Positions 1 through 8,039 of a stretch of 36,240 nt of DNA are shown here, piece by piece; positions within the stretch are counted from its first letter, which is position 1; every line of letters begins with the position of its first letter. This DNA is from JANXXV01 sp038200305. GTDB taxonomy: Bacteria; Acidobacteriota; Terriglobia; Bryobacterales; Bryobacteraceae. Both the position numbers and the translations under genes were made by a program. The DNA is taken from the NCBI GenBank assembly GCA_038200305.1, contig JBBPYD010000252.1, positions 1 through 36,240 of the forward strand, in the 5' to 3' direction. Below the pieces are notes generated by a model that saw nothing but the letters and a program-made list of their open reading frames with translations, was not told where the DNA came from and ran no database searches.

Positions 1-28
1 AAAAACGGCCCCAATCGCTCGGGGCCGT
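1..28 (-). terminator. Intrinsic terminator of the small basic peptide gene
   Basis: An 8-bp perfect stem (ACGGCCCC at 5-12, GGGGCCGT at 21-28) with an 8-nt loop. Read on the minus strand it is followed by a run of at least five T (positions 5-1), the layout of a Rho-independent terminator. It lies 45 nt past the stop codon of the minus-strand gene at 73-144, which it would end. The U tract may continue outside the window. Confidence 0.85.
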
Positions 29-72
29 GAGGGAACTTGTATTTTGCGATCCCTTGCGGGATCCGCTGTCAG

Positions 73-144
73 CTACTTTTTCTTCTTAGCAGGGGCCTTC
101 TTAGCAGGGGCCTTCTTTGCAGCTTTCTTGGTTGCGTTCTTCAT
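73..144 (-). CDS. 23-residue Lys/Ala/Pro-rich basic peptide
   Basis: A very short gene whose product starts MKNATKKAAKKAPAKK and ends in a run of Lys; almost every residue is Lys, Ala or Pro. I believe it is real because it is a complete unit: a near-consensus promoter (202-230), a leader with a hairpin (173-190), a Shine-Dalgarno AGGGAGA at 153-159 eight nt before the ATG, and an intrinsic terminator (1-28). The composition is that of histone H1-like tails (compare the AAKKAPAKK repeats of bacterial H1-like proteins and of Lys-rich tails of HU-like proteins), so binding to DNA or RNA is a reasonable guess. The same frame is open upstream to 306, but that extension has no ribosome binding site and would cross the promoter. 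Function is not established. Confidence 0.6.
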   Translation of the reverse strand: MKNATKKAAKKAPAKKAPAKKKK

Positions 145-172
145 TGAGTGATTCTCCCTAACATCAAAATTT

Positions 173-190
173 GCGATCTGAAAAGATCGC
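173..190 (-). promoter_or_regulatory. Leader hairpin of the basic peptide gene
   Basis: GCGATCT (173-179) and AGATCGC (184-190) form a perfect 7-bp stem with a 4-nt loop. It lies in the transcribed leader between the predicted start near 195 and the Shine-Dalgarno at 153-159. It could stabilise the transcript or bind a regulator; no T run follows, so it is not an intrinsic terminator. Confidence 0.5.
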
Positions 191-201
191 AGTGTGATCC
201 A

Positions 202-230
202 TATATAAGGTGAGATGAAAATAAAGTCAA
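202..230 (-). promoter_or_regulatory. Near-consensus sigma-70 promoter of the basic peptide gene
   Basis: On the minus strand: -35 TTGACT (230-225), a 17-nt spacer, and -10 TATATA (207-202). Five of six bases match at the -35 and four to five at the -10, with the ideal spacer. Transcription would start near 195, giving a leader of about 50 nt. This is the best-looking promoter in the window and points to strong expression of the peptide. Confidence 0.75.
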
Positions 231-341
231 GAGAAAAATGCATTCGGGGATTACTTCGCTGCAAGTTCTCTCCCGCAAGAGGGCAGAAAAACGTTTCTGC
301 TCCCATATGTTTTATCTAAAAACTGCGTCTTCGTGTACTCT

Positions 342-373
342 CCGGAAAGAAATTTCTTGCCGGGCCGGCCCGG
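342..373. promoter_or_regulatory. Two adjacent palindromes upstream of rlpA
   Basis: The perfect 12-bp palindrome AAGAAATTTCTT (347-358) is flanked by CCGG on both sides, making a 22-bp dyad (342-363) with one mismatched pair. It runs into a second perfect 14-bp palindrome, CCGGGCCGGCCCGG (360-373). The pair ends 21 nt before the rlpA ATG. They may be an operator or stacked hairpins in the rlpA leader. The rest of 231-341 shows no gene I can support. Confidence 0.45.
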
Positions 374-394
374 ATCAAGGTAGCATCACGATTG

Positions 395-1198
395 ATGAAG
401 CGTATTCGCATCGTCTCCGCGATTCTGCTGACGGCAACGCTCGTATTCGCTATCGCCGCGTGCGGAGGAAGAAAGAAAGTGAAGGTGGCCAAGCCCGCGC
501 GCATCGGATCCACTGAGACCGGCGTCGCAAGTTGGTACGGAGTTCCCTATCACGGGCGCCGCGCCGCGAATGGCGAAATCTACGACATGGAAAAGTTAAC
601 TGCCGCGCATCGAACGCTTCCGTTCGGCACGTGGGTGCGTGTAAGAAATCTCACGAACAATGAGACGGTCGATGTCCGGATACAGGATCGCGGTCCGTTT
701 GTTGGGAACCGGATCATCGATCTCTCTCACGCCGCTGCGCGTGAGATCGAAATGCTAGGACCGGGAACAGTGAAGGTACGGTTAACCATCATTGCACCAT
801 CAAAGGTTCGTGAGCCGAAAATCGTGGAGGCGAAGGTTTCCAAACCACCGCGGCCGGGGGTTGTTCCAGGTGTTCAGGAAATTCCACCGGCGAAAATTCC
901 CGCGGCCAAGCCGCCCGTTGCCGGAGTCTTCGAGCCACAGGCGGTCGAGCCGGAACTATTCGCTGTGCAGATTGGCGCTTTTCAAGACCGGGTCAAGGCG
1001 GAAGCTCTGCGCGTGAGCCTTACAGAAAGATACGGGGTGGCGCGGATTGTCGTTCGCGAAGGGAGGTCCGCGCTTTACCGCGTGCTGGTGGGTGAGGAAG
1101 ATTCCATAGATAAGGCAGCGGCGCTGGTGGAGCGCATGCGCGTGGATGGTACGTCCGGCTTTATAGTCCGGCTCGATACGGTGCCACCCCAGATTTAA
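395..1198 (+). CDS. rlpA: RlpA-family septal ring lytic transglycosylase, lipoprotein with SPOR domain
   Basis: Begins with a lipoprotein signal peptide of about 23 residues ending in the lipobox IAAC, so it should be lipid-anchored in the outer membrane facing the periplasm. A double-psi beta-barrel domain follows (about residues 45-135), with TGVASWYG, TAAHRTLPFG and IQDRGPF; the His and Asp of these motifs match the catalytic pair of RlpA, which cleaves glycan strands lacking stem peptides. A Pro/Lys-rich linker leads to a C-terminal SPOR domain (starts ELFAVQIGAFQDR) that in this family binds denuded septal peptidoglycan. The ATG at 395 is preferred over the TTG at 392; AAGG at 377-380 is the only ribosome-binding candidate. 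Forty bases separate it from the sigma-54 activator downstream. Confidence 0.9.
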   Translation: MKRIRIVSAILLTATLVFAIAACGGRKKVKVAKPARIGSTETGVASWYGVPYHGRRAANGEIYDMEKLTAAHRTLPFGTWVRVRNLTNNETVDVRIQDRGPFVGNRIIDLSHAAAREIEMLGPGTVKVRLTIIAPSKVREPKIVEAKVSKPPRPGVVPGVQEIPPAKIPAAKPPVAGVFEPQAVEPELFAVQIGAFQDRVKAEALRVSLTERYGVARIVVREGRSALYRVLVGEEDSIDKAAALVERMRVDGTSGFIVRLDTVPPQI

Positions 1199-1238
1199 CG
1201 GGAGATGTTTCCGGGTTGACCAACACTAACTCTCTAGC

Positions 1239-2243
1239 ATGATTGGAGAGTCAACAGAATTTCCGCGCGCGCTGATTGGGAACTGTCCCAGAATGCGGCA
1301 GGTACACCGGCTGGTGGAAAAGCTGGGCAAGACCCGCTGGCCGGTCCTGATTCTGGGAGAAACCGGTACGGGCAAAGAAGTGGTGGCCAAGTCCATCCAC
1401 GCGGTGAGCCCATCCGGGCCATTCGTCACCATCGATTGCTCCGCGCTGGTGGGTCCTTTGATGGAGAGTGAGCTATTCGGACATGCCAAGGGCGCCTTCA
1501 CCGGGGCGGCGGCAACCAAGCTCGGCATGATTGAGATGGCGAATGGCGGGACGGTGTTTCTCGATGAAATCGGAGAGCTGCCGCTGGACATGCAGGTGAA
1601 GCTGCTGCGAGTCCTGCAGGAGAAAGAGTTTCGGCCGGTTGGAGCACTCTATACAAAGAAGTCTGATTTCCGCGTGATTGCGGCGACCAATCGCGATCTG
1701 GCCGCCGAAGTGGAGCGCGGCGCGTTTCGGCGGGATCTGTTCTACAGGCTGAACGTTGTCACAATCCGCCTGGTGCCGTTACGCGAGAGGCAGGAAGACA
1801 TCGCCGTACTCAGCCGGCACTTCTTGCAGAAATATGGAAAGAATCACTCCTTCACGCAGGAAATTGTAGATGCGATGGAAATGTATCACTGGCCAGGGAA
1901 CGTACGGGAACTGGAGAACTCCATTCAACACATGGTCGCGATCAACTCCGGGCCACTGCTGCACGTTCCGGATCTGCCTTCCCCCATTCAAAACTACGTG
2001 AAGGCGCACCAAATGAAGTTTCAGGCTGTTTCCATGTCCGTGCATCAGACCCTATCCGTGGCGAACCTTGCGGCGGAGGTTCAGCTTTCAGGCGAGCACA
2101 TCATTCCATTACCCGAGGTGGAGCGCCGCGCGATTCTGGAAGCTTTGCGTTACACCAAAGGCGACCGCGCAACGGCGGCAGTGATGTTAGGCATTGGCAG
2201 GACCACCCTTTACCGGAAGCTGAAAGAGTATCAACTCGACTAG
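1239..2243 (+). CDS. Sigma-54-dependent transcriptional activator without a receiver domain (PspF-like layout)
   Basis: A bacterial enhancer-binding protein that uses ATP to open sigma-54 promoters. The AAA+ domain begins almost at the N-terminus: Walker A GETGTGKE near residue 47, the sigma-54 contact loop GAFTGA near residue 87, Walker B GGTVFLDEIGEL and an arginine-finger region FRRDLFYRLN. The C-terminal Fis-type helix-turn-helix ends with TTLYRKLKEY. About 20 residues precede the AAA+ core, so the usual receiver or sensor domain is absent; regulation must come from expression level or a partner protein, as in PspF. The ATG at 1239 is the only sensible start. Its targets are not evident from the window. 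Follows rlpA in the same direction. Confidence 0.9.
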   Translation: MIGESTEFPRALIGNCPRMRQVHRLVEKLGKTRWPVLILGETGTGKEVVAKSIHAVSPSGPFVTIDCSALVGPLMESELFGHAKGAFTGAAATKLGMIEMANGGTVFLDEIGELPLDMQVKLLRVLQEKEFRPVGALYTKKSDFRVIAATNRDLAAEVERGAFRRDLFYRLNVVTIRLVPLRERQEDIAVLSRHFLQKYGKNHSFTQEIVDAMEMYHWPGNVRELENSIQHMVAINSGPLLHVPDLPSPIQNYVKAHQMKFQAVSMSVHQTLSVANLAAEVQLSGEHIIPLPEVERRAILEALRYTKGDRATAAVMLGIGRTTLYRKLKEYQLD

Positions 2244-2319
2244 CCGGGCTTCGCGTACCACTGAAATCGAATTGAAACATCAACTGACGTTTCCGCTATC
2301 TATAGAAGACGGAGACTTG

Positions 2320-3930
2320 ATGCAGAGTAGCGGCATTCACGCTGTCCAAGAGATTTTCCTGCTTCTGCTGCTTTTTGTGATCGTCTTTGCGTCACTCGCG
2401 CGGCGGCTCCAGACGCCGTATCCTATTGTTCTGGTGATCGCAGGGCTGTTCCTCGGCTTTGTCCCAAAAATTCCAAGAATCACCCTCGACCCGGATATGG
2501 TCTTCCTGGCGGTCCTGCCACCGCTGCTCTACGCCGCCGCATGGCAGACATCCTGGCGCGATTTCTCCTACAACCTGGTTAGCATCGCCTCTCTCGCCTT
2601 TGGCCTGGTTGGCTTCACAGTGTTTGGCGTGGCCCAAGCGGCGCACTGGCTTTTCTCTGGCTTCGATTGGCGCCTCGGTTTTGTTCTCGGCGCCGTCATT
2701 GCTCCCACCGATCCCGTAGCCGCTGCTTCGATTGCTAAGCGAATCGGCTTACCGCGGAGAATCTTCGCCGTGCTGGAGGGAGAAAGCCTGCTCAACGATG
2801 CAACGGGCTTGCTGGCCCTGCAATTCGGTATATCGATGGTGGTGAGTGGACAAACGCCAACAGTTACGTCGGGCTTCCTGCGGCTTCTCTACATGACGGT
2901 TGTTGGTCTTGCGCTTGGGCTGTTGCTCGGGCTGGTTGTCGAATGGTTTGAAAACAGGATCGATGATGGTCCCATTGAAATCGCCATTAGTATTCTGGTC
3001 CCCTATGCGGCGTATCTTGCGTCGGAGGCGATTCAGGCGTCTGGCGTCCTTTCCGTTGTTGCATGTGGTCTTTACCTTGGCCGCCAAAGCTCACATTTCT
3101 TTTCGCCCAGCGTGCGCCTCCAGGTGATGGCAGTCTGGAATTCTCTAACTTTTGTTCTGAACGGATTGGTGTTCGTGCTAATTGGCCTTCAACTCCCTTA
3201 CGTTCGCGCAGGAATCGGCGGTTATAGCTTAGGCGAGTTACTTCTTTACGGCGGACTCTTCAGCGGTTTAGTGATTGCACTAAGACTGATGTGGACCTTT
3301 CCCGGAGCGTATGCCGGGTATTTCATCCGTAGGCATGTTCTACATCAGGACGAAGAGCGGCCGTCACACCGCCAGGTCTTCCTCGTCGGCTGGACGGGAA
3401 TGCGCGGAGTTATCGCGCTGGCGGCGGCTCTCAGCTTGCCGGTGTCGGTGGCCGATGGCAGTCCATTTCCGCAACGTAATCTGATCGTCTTCCTCACCTT
3501 CAGCGTGATATTGGTGACACTGGTGCTTCAAGGGCTTACGTTGCCTGCGGTTATCAAAGGGTTAGGCCTCGGGGCGTCGGGCCAAAACGGTGAAGTGCAA
3601 GAGGCCCGCCGGCTGGTGCTCCAAGCAGCGCTGGCGCATCTCGAAGAAATCCGCGGAAAAGACCGGTCCAGTTTCACCGCCCTCTATGGCGACTTGGCGC
3701 AGCACTACAGAAGCCGCCTTGCAAGTATCAGTGTTAACGGCGAGGACGGCTCCGCCGCCCCCCAGCGCCACGCCCGTTATGTAGCTATCGCTCGCGAACT
3801 GCTCGGCATTGAACGTAAGACGGCGGTTGATCTGCGCAATGAAGGACGCATCAACGATGAGGTGCTGCGCCAGTTGGAACGCGAACTGGACCTGAATGAA
3901 ACCCGAATGGATGCGTCCGTTGCAGGCTAG
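2320..3930 (+). CDS. Na+/H+ (cation/proton) antiporter, CPA1/NhaP family
   Basis: An integral inner-membrane exchanger of Na+ or K+ for protons, serving pH and ion balance. About 12 hydrophobic segments fill the first 400 residues. The CPA1 signatures APTDPVAAASIAKR and LEGESLLNDATGLL are present, including the conserved ND pair; GWTGMRGVIALAAALSLP is the conserved late helix. A hydrophilic tail of about 130 residues rich in charged residues follows, probably cytoplasmic and regulatory. I chose the ATG at 2320 because GGAG sits 5 nt before it; an upstream in-frame TTG at 2272 has no ribosome binding site and would add 16 polar residues. The transported cation cannot be read from sequence alone. 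Confidence 0.88.
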   Translation: MQSSGIHAVQEIFLLLLLFVIVFASLARRLQTPYPIVLVIAGLFLGFVPKIPRITLDPDMVFLAVLPPLLYAAAWQTSWRDFSYNLVSIASLAFGLVGFTVFGVAQAAHWLFSGFDWRLGFVLGAVIAPTDPVAAASIAKRIGLPRRIFAVLEGESLLNDATGLLALQFGISMVVSGQTPTVTSGFLRLLYMTVVGLALGLLLGLVVEWFENRIDDGPIEIAISILVPYAAYLASEAIQASGVLSVVACGLYLGRQSSHFFSPSVRLQVMAVWNSLTFVLNGLVFVLIGLQLPYVRAGIGGYSLGELLLYGGLFSGLVIALRLMWTFPGAYAGYFIRRHVLHQDEERPSHRQVFLVGWTGMRGVIALAAALSLPVSVADGSPFPQRNLIVFLTFSVILVTLVLQGLTLPAVIKGLGLGASGQNGEVQEARRLVLQAALAHLEEIRGKDRSSFTALYGDLAQHYRSRLASISVNGEDGSAAPQRHARYVAIARELLGIERKTAVDLRNEGRINDEVLRQLERELDLNETRMDASVAG

Positions 3931-3952
3931 GTCCTCATGCGAAAATTGATTC

Positions 3953-5008
3953 TTGCCACTCGCAATTGACGCAACTTATAGCGTGGGAGACGATCTCTCT
4001 GGCGTCGGCATATATTCCCATGAAATTCTGAACGGTCTTGCGGCCGCGCACCCCGCGGCGTCCTTTCTCTTCTGCTACCGTCCGAAACAATTTTTCCGTT
4101 CTTATCGAGACCCGCTGTTCCGCAACTGCCGCCGGTTCCTGTTGCACGACGAATGGCGCATTCCAAGCCACGCCAATCTTTTCCATGGCTTGAACCAGCG
4201 AATGCCGGCGAGAAAAATGAAGTACCGGGTCTGCACCTTTCACGACCTGTTCGTCATGACGGGGAATTACTCTGCTGCGGAATTCCGGAAGCTCTTCGCG
4301 GCTCGAGCGAAGTGCGCGGCTGAGCGATGTGACGTGATTATTGCGGTGTCACAGTTTACCGCCGATCAGGTGGAAGAGCATTTGAAAATCGACAGGAGCC
4401 GAATCCGCGTGATTCATCACGGAGTTCGGGAAGCCGTGGACCGTACCCTGCTGCCGCGTGAAAATCTGATTCTCCACGTCGGGGCAATCCAGGAACGTAA
4501 GAATATTGCGCGGCTGGTGAAAGCGTTCGAAGGTGTACCAAAGGATTGGAAACTGGTGCTGGCCGGCTCCGCTACCGGGTTCGGTTCCGAAAAGATTTTG
4601 AAACAGATTCAGGCCAGCCCCTGCCGTGACCGGATACAGGTAGCCGGCTATCTGTCCGCCCCGGCACTGGATCGTTTGTTTGCGCGAGCCAGCGTCTTTG
4701 CGTTTCCGTCTCTAGATGAAGGATTCGGCATGCCGGTTCTGGAAGCGATGGCAAGGGGAGTTCCGGTGCTCACATCTAACCGTTCCGCGCTACCGGAGGT
4801 TTGTGACGGCGCGGCGATACAAATCGATCCCACGGACACTCCAACCCTTACCGGCGCATTGAACCGGTTGATTGGCGATTCTGACTTGAGGACAAAACTG
4901 ATCGCAGCCGGAAAATTGCACGCTGCCAAATTCACCTGGAAATCCGCTGTAAACAAAACATGGGCAGTTTACAGGGAAATAATAGGACCGGATGTACTCG
5001 CGTTTTAG
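3953..5008 (+). CDS. Family 4 (GT-B fold) glycosyltransferase
   Basis: A retaining sugar transferase that uses an activated sugar; acceptor and sugar unknown, probably envelope polysaccharide or glycolipid. N-terminal acceptor domain with SGVGIYSHEIL; the C-terminal donor domain starts near LILHVGAIQERKN and carries DEGFGMPVLEAMARGVPV and SALPEVCDGA, the nucleotide-sugar site of GT4 enzymes including the E-x7-E motif. The start is a problem: a stop codon lies at 3947-3949 and the first usable codon is the TTG at 3953, with no clear ribosome binding site. A short ATG frame at 3937 stops after ten codons, so an indel near 3950 that removed the original start is possible. The 3' end overlaps the convergent gene at 5005 by four bases. 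Confidence 0.85.
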   Translation: MPLAIDATYSVGDDLSGVGIYSHEILNGLAAAHPAASFLFCYRPKQFFRSYRDPLFRNCRRFLLHDEWRIPSHANLFHGLNQRMPARKMKYRVCTFHDLFVMTGNYSAAEFRKLFAARAKCAAERCDVIIAVSQFTADQVEEHLKIDRSRIRVIHHGVREAVDRTLLPRENLILHVGAIQERKNIARLVKAFEGVPKDWKLVLAGSATGFGSEKILKQIQASPCRDRIQVAGYLSAPALDRLFARASVFAFPSLDEGFGMPVLEAMARGVPVLTSNRSALPEVCDGAAIQIDPTDTPTLTGALNRLIGDSDLRTKLIAAGKLHAAKFTWKSAVNKTWAVYREIIGPDVLAF

Positions 5009-5325
5009 CGAACTTCTTCGTCAATAGCAATTTTTAGAGCTCTCAGAAATTTGTGATCCTGGGAGGTCCACTTCACTTTGCCAGTAGACTCAAATTTACG
5101 CAGCACGGGGCCTTCCGTCTCCACTTCCATCTCAGAGCCTTCCACACTTTCTGTGTCGTTTTCATCTCGCTTGTTGAAACCGATAGTAGCTTCTAACACC
5201 AGGAAAACGTCATAGCCAGCCCGCTTGATCTCACCGATAGCAGCTGCGATCCGGTCCGAATCGGACAGGGATTCGTTAATGGCGTTCCCAAGCTCCTGCA
5301 TCAATTCCTTGAGTCGATCGTCCAC
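5005..5325 (-). CDS. Conserved hypothetical protein of about 106 residues
   Basis: A small soluble acidic protein with a helical N-terminal half (begins with DDRLKELMQELGNAINESL) and a strand-like middle, GYDVFLVLEATIGF, followed by a very acidic stretch and a basic C-terminal part. I do not recognise a family with a known role. The GTG at 5325 is preferred because GGGAAAGG lies about 8 nt upstream; a GTG at 5346 would add seven Gly/Lys-rich residues with weak ribosome-binding support. It is convergent with the glycosyltransferase (4-bp overlap). Codon use and the clean helix pattern suggest a real protein. Confidence 0.6.
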   Translation of the reverse strand: MDDRLKELMQELGNAINESLSDSDRIAAAIGEIKRAGYDVFLVLEATIGFNKRDENDTESVEGSEMEVETEGPVLRKFESTGKVKWTSQDHKFLRALKIAIDEEVR

Positions 5326-5503
5326 TTTACCGCCTTTCCCGGGCACCCTAAGGATAGCACCCTACATTTTAGATGTCGCGCTATAGGCATAGTTGCAAGC
5401 TTTCGCCTGAAGTCTCACATTTAAGATCGGACGTTCTACTCTGCCCCAATATACCGGCTGGAGAAATGAGGTAGCTCTGATACGATGAAGGTGGATTTCG
5501 GTA

Positions 5504-5767
5504 ATGAGTTCGATAGGCAAAAAGTTCATTCGTCACGTGGTTCCCGGAGTGATGAAGCCGGTCCGCATCTTGTGGAATGAGTTTATCGCGTTTGTTTTCT
5601 TCGCTCTTGCGATTCTAGCGGTCCCCTCCGCATACCGGCATATCAAGAACTTCGATGGCGAACCGGCCAGCTTTTTTAGAATCGCACTTACGTGTGCATT
5701 CGCCCTCATTATGTTTGTTTTCGGGATCGGTTCGTTCTTCCGGGCCCGGAAAATTTCGCGATCATGA
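5504..5767 (+). CDS. Small two-TM membrane protein, coupled to the mutase
   Basis: 87 residues with two hydrophobic segments (about residues 27-43 and 60-77) separated by a short polar loop and ending in a basic tail, so both ends are probably cytoplasmic. GAAGGTGG lies about ten nt before the ATG at 5504. Its stop overlaps the start of the methylmalonyl-CoA mutase gene as ATGA (5764-5767), which implies translational coupling and one transcript. I know no function for it. The 157 bases upstream (5347-5503) contain no clear gene and should hold the promoter; I could not pick a convincing -35/-10 pair. Confidence 0.65.
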   Translation: MSSIGKKFIRHVVPGVMKPVRILWNEFIAFVFFALAILAVPSAYRHIKNFDGEPASFFRIALTCAFALIMFVFGIGSFFRARKISRS

Positions 5768-7272
5768 GCGGCGATCCAGGCAAACCAGGCGAGTTCCCCT
5801 TTACGCGCGGAATCTATCCTGAAATGTATCGGTTCCGGCCCTGGACCATGCGCCAATATGCCGGGTTCGGAACAGCGGAAGAAAGCAATCTCCGGTATCG
5901 TTATCTGCTTTCTCAGGGCATTACCGGGCTTTCGGTCGCTTTCGACCTGCCCACTCAGATGGGCCTGGACTCCGATCATCCGCTGGCCGCGGGCGAGGTG
6001 GGCCGGACGGGCGTCGCCATCTGTTCGCTGGCAGACATGGAGCGGCTCTTCAGTGGAATCGATGTAGAGAAGATCACGACGTCCATGACGATCAACTCAA
6101 CCGCGTCGATCCTGCTGGCCCTCTACACCCTGGTGGCGCAAAAACAGAACGCCGATCTACGCAAGATATCCGGCACCGTCCAGAATGACATTCTGAAGGA
6201 ATACATCGCGCGCGGAACTTACATTTACCCGCCACGCCCGGCCATGCGGATCATCACCGACCTGTTTGCATGGGCGGGCCGGGAATTACCTTCCTGGAAT
6301 ACAATTTCGATCAGCGGATATCATATTCGCGAAGCTGGATCGACCGCGGTTCAAGAGGTTGCCTTCACCCTTGCGAACGCGATTTCCTACATTGACGCAG
6401 CCATCGCCGCCGGACTGGCTATGGACGATTTTGCGCCGCGTCTGTCGTTTTTCTTCAATTCGCACAACAACTTCCTGGAAGAGATCGCCAAGTTCCGCGC
6501 GGCAAGACGTTTGTATGCGCGGATCATGCGGGACCGGTTTGGTGCGCAGGATCCAAAATCGATGATGCTGCGATTTCACACCCAGACTGCCGGTTCGACA
6601 CTCACGGCCCAACAGCCGGATAATAATGTAGTGCGCGTTGCATTGCAGGCGCTTGCCGCGGTGCTCGGCGGAACGCAATCGCTGCACACGAATAGCCGCG
6701 ATGAGGCGCTTTCGCTTCCAACCGAGGAATCCGCCCGGCTGGCGCTCCGGACCCAGCAGATTATCGCGCATGAGAGCGGCGTAACCAATACTGTGGACCC
6801 CGTGGGCGGCAGTGTGTACATTGAGCAACTCACGGATTCGATAGAAACCGAAGCCCTGCGGTACCTGGAACGGATCGATGCGATGGGTGGGATGCTTGCG
6901 GCGATTGAGAAAGGATATATCCAGGCGGAAATACAGAACGCGGCATACGAGTTTCAGCGTTCGGTCGACAGCAAAGAAACTATCGTAGTGGGGGTGAACC
7001 GGTTCCAGCAGGAGGAAGCAGAGCCATTCGCTTCTTTTCGTTTGGATCCGGCGCTGGAAAGCCAACAGATTGAGCGCTTACGGGAAGTGCGCTCCTCGCG
7101 AAGCGCCACTGAGACCGCAAGGAAGCTGGCGGCTCTTGAACAAGCCGCAAGGACGGCAGACAATCTGATGCCCCACATTGTCGGGTGCGCGGCAGCTCTC
7201 GCAACCGTTGGTGAAATCTCAGATCGCCTGCGTGCCGTTTTCGGCGAATATCGTGAAACAATGGTGACTTAA
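5764..7272 (+). CDS. Methylmalonyl-CoA mutase, catalytic (large) subunit without B12 domain
   Basis: Coenzyme B12-dependent isomerase, interconverting methylmalonyl-CoA and succinyl-CoA in propionate metabolism. At 502 residues it has only the substrate-binding barrel; the roughly 130-residue cobalamin-binding domain is missing and must be a separate small subunit outside the window. Active-site residues of the Propionibacterium enzyme can be placed with a constant offset of 57: Tyr89 is Y32 (RQYAGF), Gln197 is Q140 (GTVQND), Arg207 is R150 (YIARGTY) and His244 is H187 (SGYH). Tyr plus Arg is the methylmalonyl-CoA signature; isobutyryl-CoA mutase has Phe/Gln and 2-hydroxyisobutyryl-CoA mutase has Ile/Gln there. 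The ATG at 5764 overlaps the upstream stop; upstream in-frame codons run into the small membrane protein. Confidence 0.88.
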   Translation: MSGDPGKPGEFPFTRGIYPEMYRFRPWTMRQYAGFGTAEESNLRYRYLLSQGITGLSVAFDLPTQMGLDSDHPLAAGEVGRTGVAICSLADMERLFSGIDVEKITTSMTINSTASILLALYTLVAQKQNADLRKISGTVQNDILKEYIARGTYIYPPRPAMRIITDLFAWAGRELPSWNTISISGYHIREAGSTAVQEVAFTLANAISYIDAAIAAGLAMDDFAPRLSFFFNSHNNFLEEIAKFRAARRLYARIMRDRFGAQDPKSMMLRFHTQTAGSTLTAQQPDNNVVRVALQALAAVLGGTQSLHTNSRDEALSLPTEESARLALRTQQIIAHESGVTNTVDPVGGSVYIEQLTDSIETEALRYLERIDAMGGMLAAIEKGYIQAEIQNAAYEFQRSVDSKETIVVGVNRFQQEEAEPFASFRLDPALESQQIERLREVRSSRSATETARKLAALEQAARTADNLMPHIVGCAAALATVGEISDRLRAVFGEYRETMVT

Positions 7273-7288
7273 CTGCCTGTCCGGCCTA

Positions 7289-7882
7289 TTAGCGGCCTCT
7301 TGAATCAGCCGTGGTCACATGAGCCCGGCGATTCTTTTGCCAGCAATCCTCGTTGTGATCCGCGCAAACCTGTTTCTCCTTGCCGAAGCTGACAACATTC
7401 ATCTGAGCCGCAGGCAGACCGAGATCAACCAGGTACTCTTTCGTCTTCTGCGCGCGTGCATCACCAAGAGCCATATTATATTCGGACGAACCCCGCTCAT
7501 CGGAGTAGCCCTCGACCTGCAATTTGAAGTCGGGATACTGGCGAATAATGGTGGATAACGTCGCAGCGTCGGCGGTCAACGTACTCTGCGCGTCGGAACG
7601 GATATTGTGCTTGTCGTAATCGAAATAGGCGTCCTGTATGCGGCTGAGCAGTTCATCAATCTTCTGTAACGTGGCGGCATCCGGGTATCGGGACGGCGCC
7701 GGCTTTGGCGTCTCCGCGATTTTCCGCGCCGGTTGCTGGCGGCTTGGCTGTGTCACGGCTGCAGACTGGACCGGTTGAACCGCCGGTGCCGCCGGGTGTG
7801 CGACAGCCACCCGCTTGGTACATCCCGCAACCCAACATGCGGAAACGATCATGGCCGCCACAATGGAACGATGTAGATACAT
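7289..7882 (-). CDS. pal: Pal-like OmpA-family peptidoglycan-associated lipoprotein
   Basis: Signal peptide with lipobox WVAGC, then an Ala/Pro/Gln-rich linker to about residue 60 and an OmpA C-terminal domain (about 85-190). The domain carries GYSDERGSSEYNMALGDARA, which matches the TDERGTxEYN and N-x2-L-x3-RA segments that bind diaminopimelate in Pal. The protein should anchor the outer membrane to peptidoglycan, normally with TolA/TolB, which are not in the window. The ATG at 7882 is chosen because AAGGAG lies 6 nt upstream and the resulting signal peptide is clean; a GTG at 7897 would add five residues. Two Cys near the C-terminus (QVCADHNEDC) could form a disulfide, not typical of E. coli Pal. 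Confidence 0.85.
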   Translation of the reverse strand: MYLHRSIVAAMIVSACWVAGCTKRVAVAHPAAPAVQPVQSAAVTQPSRQQPARKIAETPKPAPSRYPDAATLQKIDELLSRIQDAYFDYDKHNIRSDAQSTLTADAATLSTIIRQYPDFKLQVEGYSDERGSSEYNMALGDARAQKTKEYLVDLGLPAAQMNVVSFGKEKQVCADHNEDCWQKNRRAHVTTADSRGR

Positions 7883-8039
7883 TTTACTCTCCTTCACAAC
7901 TCACTTACTTAAGAGATACTGTAATTTTCGATCTAGCGCCATCCAGTTTAAACCTTATATGGAAGTAAGATCAATTACATCTCAGGTAATCGAGTACTTA
8001 TAGGAGAAAATGCTTAGTACTTTATGCCGCGTAGTTCTA
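7883..8039. other. Intergenic region upstream of pal
   Basis: 157 bases between the start of pal and the end of the oxidoreductase gene, both on the minus strand. It is AT-rich compared with its flanks, as expected of a promoter region, but I see no -35/-10 pair that I would defend and no terminator with a T run. Confidence 0.4.

Noticed and set aside
73..306. 77-codon minus-strand frame that includes the basic peptide
   Set aside because: The N-terminal extension crosses the promoter and leader hairpin and lacks a ribosome binding site; the 23-codon start has one.
5961..5975. Leu in the GLDSD motif of the mutase, first read as loss of the active-site Tyr89
   Set aside because: Counting from Gln197, Arg207 and His244 shows that Tyr89 is the Tyr of RQYAGF (Y32 here), which is conserved. 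The GLDSD position is not Tyr89.
5764..7272. Isobutyryl-CoA or 2-hydroxyisobutyryl-CoA mutase
   Set aside because: These have Phe or Ile in place of Tyr89 and Gln in place of Arg207; both Tyr and Arg are present here.
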